The notes under the pieces are model-generated. The model was not told the DNA's origin. It ran no database searches and worked only from the letters and a program-made list of their open reading frames with translations. A stretch of DNA of 64,000 bases from Owenia fusiformis (Eukaryota; Annelida; Polychaeta; Sabellida; Oweniidae), in NCBI GenBank assembly GCA_903813345.2, contig CAIIXF020000011.1, forward strand, positions 23,605,754 through 23,669,753, written 5' to 3'. Positions 11,222 to 23,000 of this stretch are shown one piece after another. Position 1 is the stretch's first letter. Each line of letters opens with the position of its first letter. Both the position numbers and the translations under genes were made by a program.

Positions 11222-14200
11222 TATATCTTTCTGTTGAAGCATTTGAGCTGAAAATAATAAAAACAATTATGGTAAATGTATTTTCATGGAGCTTATAACT
11301 ATAACAACCCTCAACAGGGACCTCAATTACACCAAAATAAAATTATTTATAGCGGCATATTATTTCCACAATTGATATACTTTTATACAAACCTTCTTTT
11401 CTGTAATGTATAAACCATGAGTACTGGCTGTTGGGTATGGCAGAGGCCATTATTTCTCCTTACAGCCATAAGGAATAGTTTATATTACTCAAAACCCTCA
11501 CTGACTCTTGTGAAAGGTAAATGATCCATTTAAGGCTGTACTATTCTTACCTCTTTTCTTCATAAACTGTACTTGAACTGTGTCCTGAGACGTTGCAGTA
11601 GAGCCTAGAAAATAAAAGACACACACCAATGAGGCAGATGGAAATTACTTTGAAAGAATACTATCGCCCATGGGATGAATCTAGACTACTGGATATAAAC
11701 TGTAATGTTCAAACAAATAATGTTTTACTGGAAATTCTGTGTCTGACAGGTCTTGCATTCTGTGATAATTTGGTCCATTCTGATGGCTCAGAGTATTAAA
11801 GAAATCAGATTACTTTTTACCCGTAAAAGGAGAAAAACATATGAAACCATATCATAAGCAGATTTTGATGTAAAACTTAATTATTTTAAAACGATAAAAA
11901 TTTTATTAAATTATGAAAAAATTTAAAAACTTACAATTTGCTTTATAAGTGACTTGTTGATAAACCTGCTTCATTCTCTTTAGGTTTATTGTACTGCTAT
12001 GTACATGGTTGACCATAGGGAGGGGGTAGTCTTGTCCTACGATACATTTAGCTGCCTTTTGAACCTGCATTGGAGCTGTCCAGGGCTCATATATATACTG
12101 CGCGGAATAACCTCGTAAAATTGGTAGATAGCGCCTGAAAATAAATAAATGGATATTTTTGTAACCAGTGGAAAATATCATATTTTTGGCAAATTTTCAC
12201 CAGACAACTGAATATGGCACCTTATCCAATGGTTGACAGATTGCTCTTAAATTATAGTATGACCTCGACATTTCAGGCAACAATTGAGGTATACATTGAA
12301 AAATCACTGTCATAAATGTGTAATTGAATAAACACATTCCTTTTCATTGACATTATTTTATTGAAGATCGTATAAGAGAAATGACAAAGCCAGGTTTAAC
12401 AAATTCCATTAAACAAAAAATAAACAGCCATGTAAAGATGGCAGTCATTCTCAAAATCCCTTCACCATTAGAACTCGAAACATTAATGTGCTATGCTTGT
12501 ATGAATTTGCCTGTAAAAATTTTCAAAAGCATCACTCTCATACTTTACATTAAGTTATCCTAAATTGAATTGCATCGGTCTCTTGCTTTTGATATAAATC
12601 TAGAAAACTTGAATTATAAAGTGAAACTTACTTTATGTAGTCTCCATTTGGATCTGCACGTTTGCCAAAGTTGACGGGACAATAGCAGTGGAAGAATTGC
12701 TGGAAGAATGAGCTACAAGAAAGCCACATCCACATGCCAGCATTCACACTCCAGTCTGCATCTAACAGCAGTTCATCAAACACCTATAAACAATAGAAAT
12801 CAATGGAAGAAATGACGGAAACCTCAAACACTAAGACACTAATACTGTTCGAGGGAAGTAATTTGAATGTGATGTCTGCATTGGCTCCCTAGAGCATGTC
12901 ATGACATATCTAAAATGTGAGATGCAACAATAAGATTTCTGTCACATGTCAATTCTCTCACATGCAATGGAAAAAAGGCTAAAGTAAATAATTCCATGTT
13001 TAGCATTTCAAATCACATTTATTTACAACTACATAATAATAAAAAAGTAACACATGGCATTTATGGTAAATAGTAAAAGGTTCAAGAGACAAAAACCAAA
13101 ACTCTCTAATTTATGGCCCAATATGCGACTGGTTATTTTTCTGATTATAATTGTAAAAGACCAAAGTTAAAGCAATAGCAGTCTAACCAATGAATAGAAC
13201 AAAATCTAATGTTATATATTTGATATAAATAATAGAATCAAGGATTTTGTTATGATATGGTAAATTGGCATTCAAAATTGGAGATAGAAATCCAATTTTA
13301 ATAAGCATAATGCCTTCAGACTCTCACCTTCATTCCATCTTCCCAGCTAAGCCAGAGGTCACCGCGTGTCAGGAAACATGCCACTGCATGACGTGCCAGA
13401 TGATGAATCCACCCTTCTTGCCTCAACTGACACATGATGGCATCAATCCATGGAAACCCTGTCTTGCCCTGTAAAATAAATGTGGAAATGCCAAAGATGT
13501 ACAGTGAAACCTGTAAAGTGGAACACCTTTGTAAGTGGAATACCTTTGTAAGTGGAACACCTAAGACCAACTGATTTAATGTTGAATAAACCTCTATAAG
13601 AGGTACACCTCCCAAATGAAACTTTTTAGAGGTACCAAAGATGTTCAACTAAGACAGGTTTTACAGTATATCCTATATATGCTTTTAAGCAACACCTCAA
13701 AATGTCCAGCTCAATTCATGTGGAATTATTTTTTCACTTAAAGAACTCACTCACTTCATTCAGACAACTGACAAGAATAATATGATATAAACGTTTGGTT
13801 CTTAAGTAGAAAGTTTCTAGAAAGAAATGAACTTCTACTTTGGAGACATGAAATAAAGGCTACGATATTCTTACATATTTTGGTCAATCGTGCTTGAATA
13901 TTTAATTTATTTTGCTTTGTGAATATTCCTAATGAAAGTAAGATCTACCTCGGCCCACTTGGCAAAGGCCTCTGGATTCCGATCCCATGGTATCTGTACA
14001 CATATAGGGTTTCCAACCATCCTATCAAAATATGGATTTTGTGTGGCTATGGTGTAGAAAAATTCCCGCCAAAGTAGCTGCCCATGAAGCGAAAGTGGAG
14101 GATCTTGCCGTTTTTTCACCTACAATTAAAAAAATGAAAAAGTGATCGTAAAATTTGTATATTTCAACATATTTTCAGGTGGTTAATGTCTTAAACCGAC

Positions 14201-17200
14201 TCTCCAGGTTTATACGCAGTGAAGGACTCACACTTGTTTCTCCGAGGTACTAACCACCTTTCTGTGTATCCATGTTAAAAATGTAACGATGCATCGCCGA
14301 TGTTTATAAGAAAAAAAATTTCAACTAAGTGCTTGATAAAGGAAAACATTGAAGGGTTTGTAGAAAAAACCGGGTACTGGGAACCTGGTAGTAAATCCTC
14401 CATGCTGGGTTTAAACTTGGTACCCGGAACCCGGTCGAAAAAACCGGGTACCCAAAAAACGAAAAATACGAATATATAACATAATTAGATCATAAGAAAA
14501 CTTGTAAGATTTGTTTTGAGTATACAAAAATGTATGTAACTTCCTTCAAAATTTGTATATTCGTATTTTTCGTTTTTTGGGTACCCGGTTTTTTCGACCG
14601 AGTACTGGGTACCAAGTTTAAACCCAGCATGGAGGATTTACTACCGGTACCCGGTTTTTTCTACAAACCCAACATTAAAAAATCAAGACAGATCTTAAAA
14701 ATTATGCAAACATAAAATACTCTTATATGATATGATCATTAATGGAAGAGGAGAAATTGAACTTCAAACAGAAAAAATAGTAAAAATCAAATCTCCTTCA
14801 AATCTCTCCTCAGTCTCCTGATATCTCAAATGATATCTCAGTTCTTCAAAAATAAGAAGATTAATTATGGTGAGCAAAAATGGGGGTGGAAGATTTAATT
14901 AGACATGCAACGATACATGTAAAATCATACATCAGTAGTGGGAATATAAAATGGATCAATTTATTAACAGATGACAATTATTATGAAGAAATGGTTAAAA
15001 ATATGCCTAACAGGAAATTGGATGTAACCTGGATATATCATCTTGAACAAACTAATCAAGAAATACAAAACTTGAAACTAATATCACTGATCAGAGTATA
15101 TAGCCTATAGTGAAGCACGACCTACAGAAAAAAATCAATACAAACAAACAGAAAGTCCTTGACAGATGTCACAGTGGTACAACAGCAATATTACTGCAAA
15201 TATAAGTCATTTTCTTACAAAATCTGCCAAGTAAATAACATTGACATTGTATGATTATTAGAGATAAAAATAATATGATGCAACTTACTATGAAATCATT
15301 TATTGTGAAAAGTTAAAATGGAATAAGGGGGGAACCATCAAAGACACACGGAAAGAGAAGGAACAACATACTGGACTAATATAACAACACAAACATTATA
15401 TTACCATTTGCATTCGTCTGACTTAGCTTCATATACCAGTATACAGTTTGACATTGTTGACCAAAAAGTGACAAATATTGACATCAAAATAATCAAATTA
15501 AAAGCATTCTTTCTGTTCACTGATTGGTTGAGAAAATCTTAGTATGTTGGGATTAAATTGATTCATGACTCGAACCTGCGCTTGAGGTCGCATTATAACA
15601 TAAAACATAATACACACATAAATAAAGCACGGAATTGTATATACTTTACAAAACATTGTAATCGCAATGAAGATCACTAAATATGTAGCATGTAACAAAG
15701 GAATTTCATCCAAATTTACTTTATCGTTAAATAATCACATATATTTTGACTCGACCCATTAATTAGTTCATTGAATATTTGAAAAAGACCCAGTGAATAA
15801 ACTGAATGAATTATTTTTTTCATTTTTCAGCTTATGTAACAACATTTACCACCCAGCCACTAAGGAAGAGTGATAACATGTAGAAGTTAGTGTGAAACAT
15901 AGACACTGCCTTGTACCTTTCTGTACAGCTCCGTAAGTTTCCAATAGAACTGTCTTGCTGATAGGCATCCAAACCTTAAGTATGGCGTGAGACCTGTTTG
16001 CGTCGCGAGTAGAGATTGTGGCGCCATCTTTGGCTTCTCAAAACTTGCTACCCATGCCTGAAGTCAAATATAAAATATAATAGTATGAATTTGCATCAAT
16101 CTCTTGTTAATAGGACACGGTAATATATCATGGGTAATTTTTTCAACTTTCTAGTTTTCCCACAGAATATTTTCATGTGGACATAAATAATGGATAGGAA
16201 TATTTTGAGGTTCCTCATGTCACAAATGTTCATGGGCGTTTTAAAAGTACAAAAAAAGCGTGAAGTGTGATTAATAATCAAGAGATAATGTAAAACTTCA
16301 AAACAATATAAAGAACTCAATCAGAAGTGATTTTAGCTCTTAAGACCCTATACTCCCATTATAACTTGCTTTAAACTACTTCATATATATCTGCCATTAA
16401 ACAGAATTTTGTAGCAGTGAAAAAAAATTGAAACACAATTTGGAAATGACCCATAGGTCTGTATATTAGATATAATGCAATTGCCTTGTACCTTTCGTTC
16501 TAAATGGCGATCCAACCTTCGCAAGGCTTCTTGCTCCCCTCCTCGCCACACTAGAGGATAAAGCAGTTCAGTGTCAAAACCTGAAATACACAGTGTGTGA
16601 TAAGAAAACATAGCATTCAATGAAAATGGGTGAGTCTTGCAAAAATTCATGTATTAAAGCCTACTGTATTATACAATGCATCTTTGTTTCATTCTTAACA
16701 CAAAGAGTCTTTCCTGACCATATAAACAATAAACGTTGACAATTACCTAATTCTTCAAGTGTTGGCACACTAAATTTGTCTTCATGATCTGCGCCTATAG
16801 GTGTCGTCGCCCCAGCAACATGTTTTAATGTGACAGCCTCAATGGGATATTCTGGTGGTTTAATTGTTTCTAGAATTTTCTGGAACTTTTTGTATGTCAA
16901 TGGTGGACATCCATTATTTCTGTGCATTATTCTGAAACAGGGATATAAACACAGACACTTAAACTATGGGTGTCCTTTTTGTGTTTTTAGCATGTCTGAC
17001 ATTATAAAATATTTCTTATTGGATGCATGGATGCACAGCTGCCCTCAGATATTTCAATGTGAGGAGAGCATGAGATATATGTATTTCTTAGGAATTATTT
17101 CATTTTATAGCCATTACAAACATACATCATTCAATATTAGTATCTCTCTTTCAATCCAAATGAAAATATCAAGAATAGTTTAAATCCACTTACGTGTTTA

Positions 17201-19030
17201 GGTCATATAGGGTATGAGATATACGTATTATAACTTCCACCATAGCTTCACGAGCCATCAAACATATTGCACAATCCCGTTCTCGTCCATATGGCTCCGG
17301 GTCCTGTTCAAACGATAGTGTCGTAATATTCCATTCCTGGAAAAAGGGGTTTATTCAATGAATAATACAAGGTACATTTTAAAACTTTCTATGAACATAA
17401 CTATCATTATTATAAACTAGTCCTCTATCTCTTATATTTTTTCATTTACTCCTCAACATTTCCCAACTTGGTATAGCAATAGAATAGAACTAGAAAATAG
17501 CAATTCCATTAAGAGACAAATTCCAATTATGCATTGTGTCAACAGAACCCTGGCCCATGGTTTTATTTTATGAGTTATTTCACTTCATAGATAACTTTTA
17601 AATTCTTAAGTATTCCTATTCTTCATAATTTAATTAAAACTGACACTTATGTTTTTAAATGATTTTTTTAAAATCAATCAATTAGTAATGTTGTTCATAT
17701 ATTTTTGCTAAATATTGGAATAAATTCACATATAAAAAAATAGTTCCTGAAATATTCAAACTCTTTTGAATTTCCATTTATTTATGGAGATATACAACTT
17801 TCACTAGAAAAATTAAAATACAGCATTTTTATTGTTTCATCATATAATTTGTCCTCCTAATTTATGTATATTGAATCAATATTTAATTGAGTTTATTCTT
17901 AACAAGAGTTAAAGTGCCACAAGCAGAAACTCCAGATTATCCATTGATATTATACTTAAAAGTTATTTAATATATTTGCAAGGGTTACACTAATTAATTC
18001 ATTTCCTTTATTGTTTAATTATCAAAATTAACTAACAGAAAGAACTTAAACAACCCAAATAATCAAGATTTAAATGTCAAAGTAATCTACCCTGAATAAT
18101 TTTGGGAAAACATCTGCTGGTTGTCCTCTCACAACAAAGAGTCTTGAGTTGAGATTCCTAAGCCCTAAATCTAAATCCTCTAAGCACTGCAGGAGAAACC
18201 TACAAAGCACAAAAAACGTTGGATTAATAAATATAAAAGAAGCATGTACATACAGTATATATAGATCCATCCTTTGTGCTTATTATCTTGATCCAAAATT
18301 TGAACCCAAACTTTGAAAATTTAAGGCCTATTCTCTTGATAACCTAGCCAAAGATAAAAAAATAAGGCCAAAAAGGCCCAGTAATCCCCAAAAAGGCCCA
18401 TAATAAGGGCCCTATTATATTCTTTTTCTGGACCCTCCCCCTCCTTGTGTAGCTTCTGGATCCACCAGTGAGTGATGATAAAATTGAAATTACAAGAATC
18501 AGTATTGCACCCTGGGCATCAGAATATCTTAGGTTTATCCCTTTGATGCAACTTACACCATAGTAGTACCCTCAAATACAAAGTCTGATGCTCTACCACC
18601 GCTGAGATAGTAGCAATCCCACCAGCGGATCTAGACGGGGCGTGGGGTCGCATGCCCCCCCCCCTAAAAAGCCGGAAAATTTGTGTTTTGCCTCATTGCT
18701 TTTTACAAAATTTGAATCTTTTTTTTTAATTCACTCACAGTTATCATCACACGCCCCCCCCCCCCCTTAACACAAAATCCTGGATCTGCCCCTGTTACAT
18801 TTAGGTAGCATTAGCATTTCACTGTCTTACATGTAGCTTATGAACGGTTCCTACCTCCATTTATTAATTCCGACTTGAGAGTAACCTGCAAACCATGGAT
18901 CAATAATATAAACACATCGAAAGGTGTCTGCGTCTTTCAAAGAATCCATCAAAGAGGGATTGTCGTGTAATCTAAGGCCCTTTCTGAACCAATGCAGCAC
19001 ATTTTTCGGCTTCTTAGTCTTGGTCTCCAT
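11144..19030 (-). CDS. CRY: Type II animal cryptochrome (vertebrate-like CRY)
   Basis: Photolyase-fold flavoprotein; this subfamily acts in the nucleus as the circadian repressor of CLOCK:BMAL1. Twelve coding exons (minus strand): 19030-18855, 18199-18091, 17336-17194, 16931-16747, 16580-16492, 16057-15917, 14119-13949, 13468-13328, 12783-12632, 12134-11935, 11604-11551, 11247-11144. All junctions have AG/GT, phases match, and the sum is 1665 nt (554 residues plus stop). Residues about 12-170 are the N-terminal alpha/beta domain ([31 protein letters not shown]). Residues about 205-495 are the FAD domain with [39 protein letters not shown] and [41 protein letters not shown] and RISHTLYDL favour repressor-type CRY over (6-4) photolyase. 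The tail after residue 500 is short; its last 27 residues are encoded by the 117-bp repeat unit. Confidence 0.95.
13501..13660. repeat. Short degenerate repeat in cryptochrome intron 7
   Basis: The motif GTAAAGTGGAACACCTTTGTAAGTGGAATACC is partly duplicated in tandem (about 13513-13562) and followed by related AGGTACACC text. Non-coding. Confidence 0.4.
14354..14670. repeat. Fold-back element in cryptochrome intron 6
   Basis: Two arms of about 120 bp are near-perfect inverted copies. The left arm runs GGGTTTGTAGAAAAAACCGG to AAAAATACGAATATA. The right arm mirrors it, ending GGTTTTTTCTACAAACCC. A loop of roughly 80 bp separates them. Arms repeat the motif GGTACCCGGTTTTTT. No ORF. Confidence 0.88.
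18545..18606 (-). repeat. tRNA-like SINE relic in cryptochrome intron 1
   Basis: On the minus strand, CTCAGCGGTGGTAGAGCATC followed by AGACTTTGTATTTGAGGGT resembles the D-arm to anticodon arm of tRNA-Lys, including an A-box (TGGTAGAGCATC). No convincing B-box or acceptor stem closes it, so it is a SINE head or tRNA relic, not a tRNA gene. Confidence 0.45.
18613..18797. mobile_element. Short non-autonomous element with C/G homopolymer tracts
   Basis: The left end reads CAGCGGATCTAGACGGGG. The right end is the complement of CAGGGGCAGATCCAGGATT, giving imperfect inverted termini. Long C runs sit at about 18654-18663 and 18754-18768. Resembles hAT-type MITEs; no ORF. Confidence 0.45.
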
Positions 19031-20043
19031 TATAGCTTTTTATATTATTATGTTTTTACTAAGTTACAGTCGTAATAGTGTTTTTATCACCGTTGTATGT
19101 TCTTTGTCGCTATGTATAGGTCTTTGTTCTATCAATTGTTATGCTAACCTATATGTTATGGTATCTCTTTTCAAGTTATGGGGGATCTTCTATGATTACC
19201 ACCAGCATTTTATCAGATCTTTATTCATAGACTAACCCTAAGACTACAGTTATCAGTTACTGGTAGTCTAAGTCTCAGCTTATTTACATAAAATCTATAT
19301 TGAATTCCAATAGGGCTATCTGCCTCAGGTCTTCCTTGTCTTACTTTAGTCTGCCACTAGCCTTGGGTGCTTCTTCAAATTCTCTTTTCTTTTCTTTTGC
19401 AATCCTTGATTATTGCGTTTAGTTACGTCCAGATTTTGATGAAGCTGCGGGTGAAAAACATTACAGTGATTAGTCTGTGTTTTCTCTGCATGGTTTTCAA
19501 CGTGACTTGAAAATTCTAGCCCTTTGATTGGCCAAAGTAGTCACGTTACCAAACAGCAGTCACGTTGCAAGTGGCATGGGAGTGTGCACGACTACACGGA
19601 TTAATAAATTAAAACTTTTGGCAGAATTTTGAAATAGTCAATAGTTTAATGTCAGTAATTCAACAAAATTAGTCATAAAACAGGCCTTGGCTAAGACTCT
19701 AAACATGTAAAAGTCTTTTGATAAAATAATTTCGTCTTTTTCTTTGCGATTGTTATTCCAAGGGTCGATTATAGACTGTCAATTTTACAAACGTGTTATT
19801 TAAAGCGGTCGCAATTTCCCTGCAGTATGAAAGCGGAATTTCCCGAACGCTTTCCGGAAATAACCGAAACCGCCATGTTGTAATGTGAAGCAGAAATTAA
19901 CAATTTTCACTTTAGTTTTAGGTGAATTATTTTGAATAAAACTTTGTGTTTGTGTTATTTATTCTTCGGTGGTATACAGTAGCTATTGAAGCTACATTGT
20001 TACTGTATTTTAGACATATTTGTTGCAGCATTTTGCAGAAATT
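19031..20043. promoter_or_regulatory. Head-to-head intergenic region, candidate bidirectional promoter of CRY and CSTF3
   Basis: About 1 kb separates the two divergent start codons. Three CACGTT-type (E'-box) hexamers lie at 19499-19504 (as AACGTG), 19542-19547 and 19561-19566. An inverted CCAAT (ATTGG) is at about 19527-19531. Sequence near the CSTF3 side is locally richer in CG dinucleotides (about 19790-19880), as in promoter DNA. No TATA box is placed with confidence. CLOCK:BMAL1-type factors bind E-boxes in clock gene promoters; binding here is inference. Confidence 0.55.
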
Positions 20044-23000
20044 ATGGCTCAAACCTCACTTCCCACAGAAGTAAGTTCTAATTTTCTCATGTTTTCTTTC
20101 TCATCTTTCAACTTTATTTTATGCTATAGGCTATTCAACGAAACGAAATAGAGAAACTCCATACATGCCTAATTATATGCTGTGTTTACTATTATTGTTT
20201 AGTCTTGACTATGTTGATGCAGTGGCATAGCCAAGAGACAAGGTGAAAATGTTTCCAATAATTTTCACAAGCGCCTCATCCTGGCAAAGTCAGCACCATC
20301 TCATGAAATAATATCTAAATAAAAAGGAAAGTCCGATCATGCCATTTTGGTAAAAATTAACAGATACCCTCAGGGCTCTCGCCAGGCTTTTAGACTGTGG
20401 CGCAGCACCACACTCTATTTAGCTCCCTCCACACCCTATTGGCAAATCATGACTGTTTCCAGTCTAAACTTGACTGAATATATAATAATAGCATGTAAAA
20501 AGGATAAAACATAATATAAATATGATTTATCACGATTGAACGGTTATTCTGAAGATGTTAGCACCACACCCTAAATATTTCCTGGTGAGAGCCCTGACCC
20601 TACTTTTCAAACTAAGAATATTCGACGTTTCCACACAAGTATTTCTCTATTTTTTTAGTGACGTAGGTCCAAAAGATACCAAATGTTCATAAAAATGAAA
20701 GTCCATACCTCAAATAACGTGGAGATAGTAGAAAACAGTTAAAATGTGCTCATTATTCACAAAATGTTTCTCAACTGTATCATCTTGCTAAATCTTGTTG
20801 CAATCGGTCAGTGTAAAATCATATCCTCTAGCCCAAATCCCAGGAAAGTAATAATTACCTGAAGTAAATGCGCAAGATTCCATTATTTTGGTTCGGTTTA
20901 TGGTGCATGCGCATTAAACTCAGTGATCTGATTGGTTCAAGTCATCATGACGCGTGCTCAATCAATACAGGAACATTTAATTTGAGATAGATGTCACTTA
21001 CGTTCATTATTTCACAGCAGTTCCTACCTATAATGCACCATATATTGCGGAAATATTTTTGTTTAGTGTCAAAACAAAAAGTATGTACCCAAAACAAATG
21101 TAATGATATAATGTCAACCTGCCCCGGATTCGTTTGTTGTACAAACTTAAACCGAACCAATGGCAGAAAAGCACTTTGAATCATGGGAATGAAGTACTTC
21201 CCTTAATGAAAAACCAATCCAAGTAAAAACTGAACCTCGTGCAGATTGCCCCGACTCCACTGTTTCCACCAACAGTAAATATTCGGACATTTAGTTTTCG
21301 GACTTCTCTTTACTAAAGTAGAGTATACCATTGATAGTGCTGACTTTGCATCCTGGCTATGCTACAAATATGAAAGCGAAGTTATACTTCAAAACACCAT
21401 TAAATATGTACTTAGTTGGATGATGGCAATAGATTAATAGAAGAATATGATGATAATAGAGGGACCATGACAATGCGGTAGCCAGACAGCCAGAGATCAT
21501 CTCAGTGTATGTCAACATTGGGGGACTTCCAAGGGGGGTACACGTAGACTATATCCTCTAGTCTGAAATTCTTTTAAATTTGGAATGAAAATATTCAGAC
21601 TATAGTCCACATATGCTTAAATCTGAGATTGAAAAATATTTGTTTATATAGGAAGTGCCATTCAAAATGGCAGATGGAATAAATTAATTTGCACATTTGT
21701 TTCTTTACCTAGCTTTATTTCCATTTGACAACATGCTGTGTTACTTTTATAGTATTTAATTGTACTACTTAATCTGTTAATTGAATTGTTATAATGTTTA
21801 TTTTTGGGAAGTGAAGCTTCCTAAAATTGATAATTTTGTGTACAAAATGTCCTGTTTTTTCCCACAGGAGAGACATGATGATCAAAAGACTGAATTCTCA
21901 GGATATTCAGTCTATTGGATATAGACTAGGGGTACATGTGTTATAACTTATAACACATGTAGTATGTATCCAACATACTGAGTAGAAGTCGGTCTGTTAT
22001 GATGGACTACCGTCCTGTGGAAATTGCAGTGAATTTTTTGCATAAAATTATCAATTTGAGGAAGCATTAGTTCACAAAAATAAACATTATAACACTTCAA
22101 TTAGACTTAGGCCAGGGTGCATGTTCGGAATTTTGCTGCATTCCTCAATTGAGTCACATGTTATTTTTCAAACAGCAATCACTCCTTCCCCACATTGTCT
22201 ACATCTTCCAGTTTTGCACAAAGAGTGCACTTATGTGCCTAGAAAAGACTGGTGAGAAGATAATAATGTAAAATGTATAAAAAAACGAGAAAATTCAATG
22301 AAAAAAATTTCTGAATATTTTACTGAATTTTCTTGTTTTTTATACATTTTATTAAAACATTCTTCTCTACATTCTTTTCTCGGCTGTTTTGAGGGATAAC
22401 TTCATTTTAAAAGCATTTTTCACCGAAACGCTACCTTTTTGTTCATTTTGTCAGCCGATTTGCTTTGTATCAACATAATAATACGTCAGTAAAACATCTT
22501 TCCAATGTTACATTTATTACTACAATGTAGTTAAGAAATGACACTTACATATTTTAAGAGATCAAACTTAAAGAGTTCAAGCTGACTCTCCCAAACTTGA
22601 GTTCAAGCTGACTCTCTCAAACTTGAGTTCAAGCTGACTCTCTCAAACTTACGAGTTCAAGCTGACTCTCACAATGTTCTTAAGCGTTCAAACTTAAAGA
22701 ATTCATATTGACTATCACAATGTTCTTAAGCGTTCAAACTTAAAGAATTCATATTGACTATCACAATGTTCTTAAGTGTTCAAACTTAAAGAATTCATAT
22801 TGACTCTCACAATGTTCTTAAGCGTTCAAACTTAAAGAATTCATATTGACTCTCACAATGTTCTTAAGCGTTCAAACTTAAAGAATTCATATTGACTATC
22901 ACAATGTTCTTAAGCGTTCAAACTTAAAGAATTCATATTGACTATCACAATGTTCTTAAGCGTTCAAACTTAAAGAATTCATATTGACTCTCACAATGTT

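Noticed and set aside
13265-13474. Plus-strand ORF opposite cryptochrome exon 8
   Set aside because: Antisense shadow of a well-supported exon.
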